Shown here: piece after piece, positions 37,389 through 45,357 of the stretch
How the letters are laid out: each line of letters begins with the position of its first letter
Position numbering within the stretch: position 1 is the first letter of the stretch
Source: an uncultured Burkholderiales bacterium
Lineage (GTDB): Bacteria > Pseudomonadota > Gammaproteobacteria > Burkholderiales > Casimicrobiaceae
Assembly: GCA_937944385.1 (NCBI GenBank)
Contig: CALDYQ010000017.1
Location: 1 to 59,779, forward strand
DNA: 59,779 nucleotides
Reading direction: 5' to 3'
The notes under the pieces: model-generated
Database searches by the model: none
What the model saw: the letters and a program-made list of their open reading frames with translations, nothing else
What the model was told of the DNA's origin: nothing
Program-made: the position numbers and the translations under genes

Positions 37389-38723
37389 ATGAGTGATCGC
37401 AGCCGCGTCACCTGGTCGGAGGGCATGTTCCTCCGGCCGCAGCATTTCCAGCAGAGCGAGCGTCATCACGAGTTCGCGCTGCATCAGCGCTCGCTCGTGG
37501 GGGCAGGGCTCTTCTGGGGCTTCACCCGGCTCGCGCTCGACGAATCCGCGCTCGCGATCGGCAAGGTGGGCATCGCCTCGGCTGCAGGCGTCATGCCCGA
37601 CGGCACGCCGTTTTCCGTGCCCGATCAGGGCAGTCTGCCGCCAGCGATCGACATCTCGGAGACGTTCAAGGGCAAGCGCGTGTTTCTCTGCCTGCCTGTC
37701 TACCGGGCCGGCAGCGAGGAAGTGTCCTTCGAGGACGACATGCGCTCGCTCGCGCGCTACCGCGTCCACGACCGCGAAGTGGCCGACCAGAACTCGATCG
37801 GCGGCGAACCCGCGCCCATTCAGGTGTCGGATTTGCGGCTGCGGCTTCTGCCCGAGGGCGAAGTGCCGGAAGGCTGGATGACGCTCGGTGTCTGCCAGGT
37901 GGTCGAGCGGCGGCCCGACTTGTCGATCGCGCTCTCGGAGAGCTACATCCCACCGGTCGCATTCGTGCACGAAAGCAGCGTGCTCGCCGGATTCCTGCGC
38001 GAGCTTGCCGGGCTTCTGAACCACCGCGGCGAAGCACTGGCGGCGCGGCTCTCGGCTCCCGGGCGGGGCGGCGTGGCGGAAGTGGCGGATTTCATGCTGC
38101 TTCAACTGGTCAACCGCTATCAGCCCATGGTGGCGCACCTCGCCCAATTGCGTGCGCTGCACCCCGAACGGCTCTATGCCGAGTTCCTGACGCTCGCTGG
38201 GGACTTCACGACCTTCACTCGCGACACCCGTCGCCCCGGAGAGTACCCGGCCTATGACCACGATGATCTCGCGGGCTGTTTCGGGCCGGTCATCATGGAC
38301 CTGCGTCGCTCGCTGTCGATGGTCCTCGAGCAGAACGCCTTCCAGATCGAACTGCTCGAGCGGGCCTACGGCGTACGTGTCGCGGTGATCGCCAACAAGG
38401 AGCTCATCAAGAGTGCGGCCTTCGTGCTCGCCGTGGCCTGCGAACTGCCCGGCGAGCAGGTGCGCAAGCTCTTTCCGACACAGGTCAAGATCGGCCCCGT
38501 GGAAAAGATCCGCGACCTGGTGAACCTTCATCTGCCGGGGGTCACGCTCCGGCCGTTGCCCGTGGCGCCGCGACAGATTCCGTATCACGCAGGCAACAAC
38601 TACTTCGAGCTCGACACCCAAAGCGAGTTCTGGCGCGGGCTCGAACGTTCGGGCGGCCTCGCCATGCACATCGCGGGTGATTGGCCCGGTCTGAAACTCG
38701 AATTCTGGGCGATCCGGTCATGA
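37389..38723 (+). CDS. tssK: T6SS baseplate-to-membrane connector TssK
   Basis: A 444-residue protein with the family opening VTWSEGMFLRPQHFQQSERH, then LRLLPEGEVPEGWMTLGVCQ and the C-terminal PGVTLRPLPVAPRQIPYHAG followed by NNYFELD. TssK trimers join the baseplate to TssL and TssM. The last codons overlap tssL (ATGA). Confidence 0.96.
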   Translation: MSDRSRVTWSEGMFLRPQHFQQSERHHEFALHQRSLVGAGLFWGFTRLALDESALAIGKVGIASAAGVMPDGTPFSVPDQGSLPPAIDISETFKGKRVFLCLPVYRAGSEEVSFEDDMRSLARYRVHDREVADQNSIGGEPAPIQVSDLRLRLLPEGEVPEGWMTLGVCQVVERRPDLSIALSESYIPPVAFVHESSVLAGFLRELAGLLNHRGEALAARLSAPGRGGVAEVADFMLLQLVNRYQPMVAHLAQLRALHPERLYAEFLTLAGDFTTFTRDTRRPGEYPAYDHDDLAGCFGPVIMDLRRSLSMVLEQNAFQIELLERAYGVRVAVIANKELIKSAAFVLAVACELPGEQVRKLFPTQVKIGPVEKIRDLVNLHLPGVTLRPLPVAPRQIPYHAGNNYFELDTQSEFWRGLERSGGLAMHIAGDWPGLKLEFWAIRS

Positions 38724-40120
38724 GCACGCCAGCGAATCTCGATCCGTTCGCCATTCTCGGGGCGACCCCCAGCCCCGTTCCCGTCGTCGATGCCTCAGGT
38801 GCGGCAGCGGCAGTTGCGGCGACCGCGCGTGCACCGCAGTTTGCCGAGGCGCAGGTGGCCGCCGATCTGCCGGAAATCCTCTCCGGCGAAAACGCGCTCG
38901 CCCGTGCGGCCAACCCGCTGCTCAACCTGATTCCGCAGATCCGGGTGACCGCGCACCATCCCGATCCGGGACAGTTGCGCAATTACCTGGTCGATCAGGT
39001 GCAGCTCTTCGAGCGTCGCGCCCGCGAGTCGCAGGTGCCCCCCGAGACACTGATCGCTGCGCGCTATGCCCTGTGCACCGCCCTCGACGAGACGGCGGCC
39101 AAGACGCCCTGGGGCGGCGGCGGCCAGTGGTCGCGGCATTCGCTGCTCGTGACCTTTCACAACGAGACCTGGGGCGGTGAGAAATTCTTCCAGGTGCTCG
39201 CGCGACTCGTTCAGGACCCGAAGAAGCACCTCGACCTCATCGAGCTGATGGCCGTCTGCATTGCGCTCGGTTTCGAGGGCCGCTTCAGCGTGGTGGACAA
39301 CGGTCGCACGCAGCTCGAAACCCTGCGCCGACGTCTGGTCGAGATCATCAGTGCTGCCCGCGGCGAATATTCGCGCGACCTCTCGCTCAACTGGCGCGGC
39401 GCCGTTGCCGACGGACGCGCCGGCTGGGGTTACCTGCCGCTCTGGGTGGCCACGGGTGTCACGCTGCTCGTCCTGCTCGGCATCTACCTGCTCTACACCT
39501 TCCTGATGGCAGGACGCTCCGACCAGGCCTTCACGGCGGTGAGCTCGATCCGGCCGCCCAAGGCCGAGGCGTTCAAACCGAAGCCCGCTGCGACAAAGCG
39601 CCTGGGTCGCTTCCTCGAGCCCGAGATCCAGGCGGGGCTCGTTGCGGTGAACGACTTCGAGGACCGCAGCGTCATCATTCTTCGCGGCGACGGCATGTTC
39701 GACAGCGGCAAGACCGAGGTCAAGGACCGCTACCTCGCGATCCTCGACAAGGTCGCCGAGGCCCTGAATTCAGTGCCTGGCACGGTGCGTGTGGTCGGCC
39801 ACACGGATGACGTGCCGATCAGAAGCGCGCGCTTTCCGTCCAACTACGAGTTGTCGAAGGCCCGGGCTCGAGAGGTGCAGCGCCTGATCGAGCCGAGGCT
39901 CCGGGATCCCGGCCGCATCCAGGCTGACGGGCGGGCGGATGCCGAGCCGCTGGTGCGCGAGAAGACCGCCGAAGCGCGGGCGCAGAACCGCCGCGTGGAA
40001 GTCACGTTGATCCTGCCGCCTTCGGAGCGGGATCGGGAGTTCGCTGCGTCCCAGCAACAGCAGCCAGCGCCCGCGACCCAACCCGCAGCCCCGCAGACGC
40101 CACAGCAGGGGAGGCCGTGA
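38720..40120 (+). CDS. tssL: T6SS inner-membrane protein TssL with OmpA-like peptidoglycan-binding domain
   Basis: A 466-residue evolved TssL. The N-terminal tail (1-50) contains DPFAILGA (8-15), matching the linker motifs of TagH. The DotU/IcmH domain (~65-230) includes RYALCTALDETAAKTPWG and HNETWGGEKFFQVL. One span (~239-262) leads to a periplasmic OmpA-like domain (~315-432) with GHTDDVPI, NYELSKARA and NRRVEV, which binds peptidoglycan. This fused form anchors the membrane complex to the wall without a separate TagL. It overlaps the start of tssM. Confidence 0.95.
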   Translation: MSTPANLDPFAILGATPSPVPVVDASGAAAAVAATARAPQFAEAQVAADLPEILSGENALARAANPLLNLIPQIRVTAHHPDPGQLRNYLVDQVQLFERRARESQVPPETLIAARYALCTALDETAAKTPWGGGGQWSRHSLLVTFHNETWGGEKFFQVLARLVQDPKKHLDLIELMAVCIALGFEGRFSVVDNGRTQLETLRRRLVEIISAARGEYSRDLSLNWRGAVADGRAGWGYLPLWVATGVTLLVLLGIYLLYTFLMAGRSDQAFTAVSSIRPPKAEAFKPKPAATKRLGRFLEPEIQAGLVAVNDFEDRSVIILRGDGMFDSGKTEVKDRYLAILDKVAEALNSVPGTVRVVGHTDDVPIRSARFPSNYELSKARAREVQRLIEPRLRDPGRIQADGRADAEPLVREKTAEARAQNRRVEVTLILPPSERDREFAASQQQQPAPATQPAAPQTPQQGRP

Positions 40121-43100
40121 TGAGCTTCCTGCGCAGTCTTTTCCGCAAGATGTTCAACCGGATCACGCTCACGATCCTGCTGCTGGTCCTCCTGTCGCTC
40201 GCGATCTGGTTCGGCGGCCCGCTGATCGCGATCGCCGACTGGCCGCCGCTCGGGCCGACATGGGTGCGCTGGTCGTTGATTGCCGTCGTCTGGGCAATCT
40301 GGCTCATCAAGCTCCTGATCGGGTGGTGGCGGTCGCGCAACGTCAACGCGGCGTTGCTCGGTCAGCTGGCAAAGATGCAGAGCGCGGCCAAGCCGGGAGA
40401 GCCGGGTGCGGGCGAGGAGGAAGTCGCCGAACTCAATCGGCGCTTCAAGGCGGCCGCAGAGACGCTCAAGAAGACCCGCTTCAGCAGCACGGACAAGGGC
40501 GGCTGGCTGTCCGGCCTGTCCAAGCAGTATGTCTACCAGTTGCCGTGGTATGCCTTCATCGGTGCACCGGGCTCAGGCAAGACGACCGCGCTCATCAACG
40601 CGGGGTTGACCTTCCCGCTGGCCGACCAATTCGGCAAGGCGGCCATCCGGGGCGTGGGCGGCACGCGCAACTGCGATTGGTGGTTCACCAACGAAGCGGT
40701 GCTGATCGACACCGCCGGGCGCTACACCACGCAGGAGAGCAACCAGGCGGTCGATCGCGCAGAGTGGCAGGGCTTCCTCGGACTCCTCAAGAAATTCCGT
40801 CCGCGACAACCCTTGAACGGCGTGCTGCTCACGGTGTCCGTGGCCGACCTGCTGTCAATGAACGCGCAGGAGCGCGAACTTCATGCCGCTACGCTCAAGG
40901 CGCGCCTCAACGAGCTGCGCGAGGGCTTGGGTGTGCAGTTCCCGGTCTACGTGCTGGTGACGAAGGCCGACCTGCTGGCCGGCTTCAACGAGTACTTCCT
41001 GAACCTCAACCGCGAGGAGCGGGCCCAGGTCTGGGGGTTCACCTTGCCCTACGACCCGCGCGCCACCGAGCCGATTGCAGTGCGCGAGGCGTTCAACCGT
41101 GAGTTCGACCTGCTCTACAAGCGCTTGAACGACGGCATGCACCAGCGTCTTCTGGACGAGCCGGATCTCTCACGCCGCGCGCTGGCCTACACGCTACCGC
41201 AGCAGTTTGCGGGCATCAAGGACGTGCTCGGGCGGCTCTTGCATGGCGTGTTCAGCGAGTCGAAGTTCAACGAGCAACCGCTGCTGCGCGGCGTCTACTT
41301 CACTTCAGGGACGCAGGAAGGCACACCGTTCGACCGTGTGCTCGGCGCCTTGCAGCGCACCTTCCGCGTGGATGCGCGCGTTCGCAGCGAAGCCGCGCCC
41401 GGCACGGGCAAGAGCTTCTTCCTGCAAGATCTCCTGCAGAAGGTCATCTTCCCCGAGAGCTTCATCGCCGGCCGGAACCTGCGCGCCGAGCGACGCCAGA
41501 AGTTGATCCAGTATGCCGGGCTTGCCGCCTGTGGTCTGGCGTTCGTGGTCTTCAACGTGGCCTGGTGGTGGAGCTATCGGAACAACCTCGCCTACATCGC
41601 CGAGGTCAACCAGAACGCCGAGGCGCTCAGGGAGGCGGTTGCCGCCATTCCCACGGCGCCGAGCGAGGATGCACCAGCCCTGGGTGGCGTTCTCACGCAG
41701 GCGCGCAATGTCGCCGCGAGCACCAAGTTCGCAATCGACAATCCGCCCTGGGGCTATCGCTGGGGTCTCTACCAGGGGGCGAAGCTCGATGCAGCGGCGC
41801 AATCGACCTACCAGCGCCTGCTCGAAGATAGCCTGATGCCGCGCATCGCAGTGCGGCTCGACACGCGCCTGCAGGCGGCGGTGAGCGCAGGTAACGAAGG
41901 CACCTACGAGGCGCTCAAGGCCTACCTGATGATGTATGAGTCGAGCCGGGTCAACAACGAGTTCCTGACCAAGACCATCGGCACCGACTGGATGGCCGCC
42001 CTGCCGCCCGATGTCTCGACCGACGCGCGCAAGGAGCTTCTCTCCCATCTCGATGCGCTCCTCGAGAGCGGGGGCTTCCGGGCGACGTTTCCGATCAATG
42101 CGCCGCTCGTACAGCAGGCGCGCGAGCAGCTCGCGCAACTCGAGCCTGCGCGCCGTGCCTACAACTTCATCAAGAGCCAGCTCATCGGGATCGATCTACC
42201 GGAGTTCACCGTGGCGAAGGCGGCAGGCGATCGCGCGCCTGAAGTGCTGACCCGACGCAGCGGAAAACCGATCACGAGCGACGGCATCCCGGGTTACTAC
42301 AGCGAGCGCGGCTACAACAAGCACTTCGTCGAGGCGCTCGGTCGCTGGGGCACGGAGCTTGCGCTCGAGGAGGCCTGGATCCTCGGTCGTGGCGGCGGCA
42401 GCGGAGCGCGCGGCAGCGGCGCGGCCGCGGCAGCCACGGCAGCAAACGACATGCAGCGGCTCGAACGACGGATCCGCGAGCTCTACCTGCTCGATTTCGC
42501 CAACCAGTGGCAGGCGTTCCTGCAGGATGTGCGCCTCAAGCAGCCGCGGACCATGAGCGAGGTGATCGACTTCGCGACCATTCTCGGGGCGCCGGATTCA
42601 CCGCTCGTCCTGCTCGTGCGGGAAGTCGCCCGACAGACGCAATTGGTCAACCCGGAGCGCAGCGGCGCATCGCGCGTGGATCGCATTCGGGAGGAAGCAC
42701 GGCGGGCGGCCAAGGAGGTCAGTGCCGCGGTTGCAGCGATCGCCAATTCGAGCGTGAGCGCGGACCGGATCGAAGCGATTGCCGAGGAGCCTTTCCGCGA
42801 TTTCATCCGCATGGCCACGCCCGAGGGCAAGGGACAGATCGACCAGATCGCGCGGGCCGTGCTCGAGTACGCGAACGCGCTGCGCGCCGATCAGTCGTCG
42901 CTTTCGGGCGGGGCGACCTCGCGACGCGCGACAGACGCCGAAAATGCACTGCGTTCGCTCGCCGCGTCGAGCCGCACGCCAGTGCGGGAGATTCTCGAGG
43001 CCCTGATCGGCTCCGGCGAGCGCACGACCCGGGCAGCGATCCAGAGCAATGCGTCGGCCCAGGCGCGCGGGACGGCGGGGGCCGCCTGCGCTGCCGTCGT

Positions 43101-43710
43101 TCAGAGCTACCCCTTCCGCCGCGGTGCCGCGCAGGACGCTTTCCCGCAGGACTTTGCCCAGGTCTTCGGACCCGACGGCTCGCTCAAGCGTGCCTTCGAC
43201 CAGGTCGCCTCGGCCATCGACATGTCACGCGATCCTTGGGTGCCGCGGCCCGGCATCGATGGGGCGGCCGCAGGCGGTGTCGACGTCACGCGCAGTTTCC
43301 AGAACGCTGCCGCGATCCGCGAGACGTTCTTTGCCGGGGGGCGCAACCAGCCGGGCTTCGATCTCGACGTGCGCGTCGCGACGACCGGAGATCGGGCCGA
43401 ACTCGATGCCGACGGAACGGTGTTCACGAGCGGCGAGGACTTCAAGCCACTCGCCTGGACCGGGCAGAAGAACGGTGGCCGCACCTTCGTGCGAGTCGGA
43501 GCGCAGAAGACGGTCGTTTTCTCGGCCGAGGGCTTCTGGGCCTTGCATCGACTCGTCGATCGCGGCGGGGGTGGTGCGGCCAGCGGATCGCTCGTGACCG
43601 TGAGCCTGCCCGCGGACGGTCGGGAGGTGCGGATCGAGCTCCGGGCGCGGTCGTTCCGGCATCCGCTGACGCTGCCCGCGCTGCGCCAGTTCGGCTGCCC
43701 CGGTCGATGA
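40120..43710 (+). CDS. tssM: T6SS inner-membrane protein TssM (IcmF)
   Basis: An ~1196-residue protein. Two spans at ~16-65 precede a cytoplasmic NTPase-like domain with Walker A GAPGSGKTT and LIDTAGRYT. A third span (~466-490, AGLAACGLAFVVFNVAWWWS) leads to the large periplasmic region. GGGGAGG lies 5 bases before ATG 40120; the adjacent GTG 40117 is an alternative. TssM bridges TssL to the outer-membrane lipoprotein, normally TssJ, which is not visible in this cluster. Confidence 0.95.
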   Translation: MSFLRSLFRKMFNRITLTILLLVLLSLAIWFGGPLIAIADWPPLGPTWVRWSLIAVVWAIWLIKLLIGWWRSRNVNAALLGQLAKMQSAAKPGEPGAGEEEVAELNRRFKAAAETLKKTRFSSTDKGGWLSGLSKQYVYQLPWYAFIGAPGSGKTTALINAGLTFPLADQFGKAAIRGVGGTRNCDWWFTNEAVLIDTAGRYTTQESNQAVDRAEWQGFLGLLKKFRPRQPLNGVLLTVSVADLLSMNAQERELHAATLKARLNELREGLGVQFPVYVLVTKADLLAGFNEYFLNLNREERAQVWGFTLPYDPRATEPIAVREAFNREFDLLYKRLNDGMHQRLLDEPDLSRRALAYTLPQQFAGIKDVLGRLLHGVFSESKFNEQPLLRGVYFTSGTQEGTPFDRVLGALQRTFRVDARVRSEAAPGTGKSFFLQDLLQKVIFPESFIAGRNLRAERRQKLIQYAGLAACGLAFVVFNVAWWWSYRNNLAYIAEVNQNAEALREAVAAIPTAPSEDAPALGGVLTQARNVAASTKFAIDNPPWGYRWGLYQGAKLDAAAQSTYQRLLEDSLMPRIAVRLDTRLQAAVSAGNEGTYEALKAYLMMYESSRVNNEFLTKTIGTDWMAALPPDVSTDARKELLSHLDALLESGGFRATFPINAPLVQQAREQLAQLEPARRAYNFIKSQLIGIDLPEFTVAKAAGDRAPEVLTRRSGKPITSDGIPGYYSERGYNKHFVEALGRWGTELALEEAWILGRGGGSGARGSGAAAAATAANDMQRLERRIRELYLLDFANQWQAFLQDVRLKQPRTMSEVIDFATILGAPDSPLVLLVREVARQTQLVNPERSGASRVDRIREEARRAAKEVSAAVAAIANSSVSADRIEAIAEEPFRDFIRMATPEGKGQIDQIARAVLEYANALRADQSSLSGGATSRRATDAENALRSLAASSRTPVREILEALIGSGERTTRAAIQSNASAQARGTAGAACAAVVQSYPFRRGAAQDAFPQDFAQVFGPDGSLKRAFDQVASAIDMSRDPWVPRPGIDGAAAGGVDVTRSFQNAAAIRETFFAGGRNQPGFDLDVRVATTGDRAELDADGTVFTSGEDFKPLAWTGQKNGGRTFVRVGAQKTVVFSAEGFWALHRLVDRGGGGAASGSLVTVSLPADGREVRIELRARSFRHPLTLPALRQFGCPGR

Positions 43711-44399
43711 GAGCTGATGCGATGAGCGCTCAAAGTCCGGCTGACGAGACGACACAGGGGACCGCCTTTGGCTGGTTCGGCAAGCTGCCCGGGGCGGGGG
43801 ATTTCGTCTCGCGCCGCATGTCGTGGCGCGCCCAGCAACACTGGGACCAGTGGCTCTCGCTGGGCCTCGAGCAACTCAAGACGATCAGCACCGAAACCGG
43901 CTGGGGTGTCTGGCGAAACATGCCGGCATGGGGATTCATCGTGCCTGCGGGCCAGGCGGGAGAGACGCCCCAGCTCGGTCTGCTCGTTCCCTCGGCCGAT
44001 CGCGTCGGGCGCCTGTTTCCCTTCCTCGTGGCCGCACCCCTGACCACGGCTGAGTCACAGCAAACACTCATTGCGCATGCGGCGCCGATCGTCATGGGGT
44101 GGTACGAAGTGGTCAGTGCGGCCCAACGAGAGCGGCTTGGCGTCGATGTCGTGGATGCGCGCCTGGCGCAGGCGCTCGCCACGGCGGAAGGCATGACGAT
44201 CGATGCAGCCGACTCCGAGGTCACCCTCCCGCCGGGCGTCATCGATCTGGTGCTGCCGTGGCCTGATCTGCCGTCGAACTTCGACGCCACCGGGCGCGAG
44301 AGCTACTGGTGGAGCGTGCCGCCGGCGAGCACCGGCCACCGCGCGCGCACCTACCAAGGCAGTCTGACCGCGGCGCACTTCTGCGCGCTGAGTGCGTGA
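43707..44399 (+). CDS. tagF: T6SS post-translational regulator TagF
   Basis: A 230-residue protein of the TagF (DUF2094) family: FGWFGKLPGAGDFVSRRM, WRNMPAWGFIVPAG, LGLLVPSADRVGRLFPFLV and a C-terminal GRESYWWSVPP. In HSI-I systems TagF represses firing independently of phosphorylation by binding the FHA protein. ATG 43707 overlaps the tssM stop (ATGA), as at many junctions here; ATG 43722 is also possible. The last gene of the T6SS cluster. Confidence 0.9.
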   Translation: MRADAMSAQSPADETTQGTAFGWFGKLPGAGDFVSRRMSWRAQQHWDQWLSLGLEQLKTISTETGWGVWRNMPAWGFIVPAGQAGETPQLGLLVPSADRVGRLFPFLVAAPLTTAESQQTLIAHAAPIVMGWYEVVSAAQRERLGVDVVDARLAQALATAEGMTIDAADSEVTLPPGVIDLVLPWPDLPSNFDATGRESYWWSVPPASTGHRARTYQGSLTAAHFCALSA

Positions 44400-44421
44400 G
44401 TGCGTGAGTGCGTGGGTGCGT
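44390..44421. repeat. Four tandem 8-bp units at the end of tagF
   Basis: GAGTGCGT occurs three times and GGGTGCGT once, back to back. The tagF stop codon lies across the first two units. A slippage-prone tract; the unit is not a multiple of three. Confidence 0.9.
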
Positions 44422-44434
44422 CTGCGGTGAGCCG

Positions 44435-45301
44435 ATGACCCGGGAAGGGACTCGTACAGCCGACCTACGGCTTTTTGGCGTTGATTTCACCTCCGCTCCG
44501 CGCACGCGAAAGCCGATCGTGGTGGTCGAGGGGCGACTCGGCGACAAGAGCCTCGCGCTCATGGCGGTCGAGCGGCTCACCGCATGGCCCGCCTTCGAGG
44601 CATTTCTCGAGCGTCCAGGACCCTGGCTCGCCGCGTTCGATCTTCCACTCGGGCTGCCGCGCGGGGTGCGCGAGGCTTTGGACTGGCCGCATGACTGGCG
44701 TCAGCTCATGCGTCGACTCGCGGACCTGCCGCGCGCTGAGTACGTGGCGGCTCTCGACCGGCTGCGCGAGGCGCGGCCCAAGGGCGCGCGGTACATCCAC
44801 CGTCGCTGCGACCCCCCGGCGGGCTCGTCGAGTCCGATGAAGCTGGTCAACCCGCCGGTCGGGCTGATGCTTTTCGAAGGGGCGACCCGGATCGCGCGGG
44901 CCGGGCTCAGTGTGCTTCCGTGTGCCCCGTCGGCAGACTCGCGCGTGGCGGTCGAGGGCTATCCCGGTCATGTGGCCCGCGCGCTCGGCGTGGGTTCCTA
45001 CAAGCACGATGCGCGCGCGGGACAGACCCCGGAGCGTCATCGGGAGCGGGTGCGGTTGATCGCCGCGCTCGATGACTGGGTGCGGGAACAGACTGGACGA
45101 CACCTGCGCTGGACTGAACCGCTCCGGGCCGAATGCGCGGACGATGCGACGGGCGACACTCTCGATGCGGTCGTGCTTACGGCTCAGGCGGCGCTCGCGG
45201 CGCACCGGATCGCTCTTGGCGAGGCCATTGCGCCAATGGACGGCGATTCGGCCGAGGGGTGGATCGTAGGCGTCGCCTGGGCCCCGCTGAATCCTGCCTG
45301 A
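44435..45301 (+). CDS. DUF429 domain protein
   Basis: A 288-residue protein recognised by FGVDFTSAPRTRKPIVV, AAFDLPLGLPRG and the C-terminal DDATGDTLDAVVLTAQAALA, the conserved acidic blocks of DUF429. The family is predicted to have an RNase H-like fold, but its reaction is unknown. ATG 44435 is used; a GTG at 44408 inside the 8-bp repeats is possible. It separates tagF from the recombination genes and is not a known T6SS component. Confidence 0.75.
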   Translation: MTREGTRTADLRLFGVDFTSAPRTRKPIVVVEGRLGDKSLALMAVERLTAWPAFEAFLERPGPWLAAFDLPLGLPRGVREALDWPHDWRQLMRRLADLPRAEYVAALDRLREARPKGARYIHRRCDPPAGSSSPMKLVNPPVGLMLFEGATRIARAGLSVLPCAPSADSRVAVEGYPGHVARALGVGSYKHDARAGQTPERHRERVRLIAALDDWVREQTGRHLRWTEPLRAECADDATGDTLDAVVLTAQAALAAHRIALGEAIAPMDGDSAEGWIVGVAWAPLNPA

Positions 45302-45357
45302 AGGCGCGGGCCCGAGCGTGTCCCCGAGCGTTTCCATTTGCGCGGGCAAAATCAACG

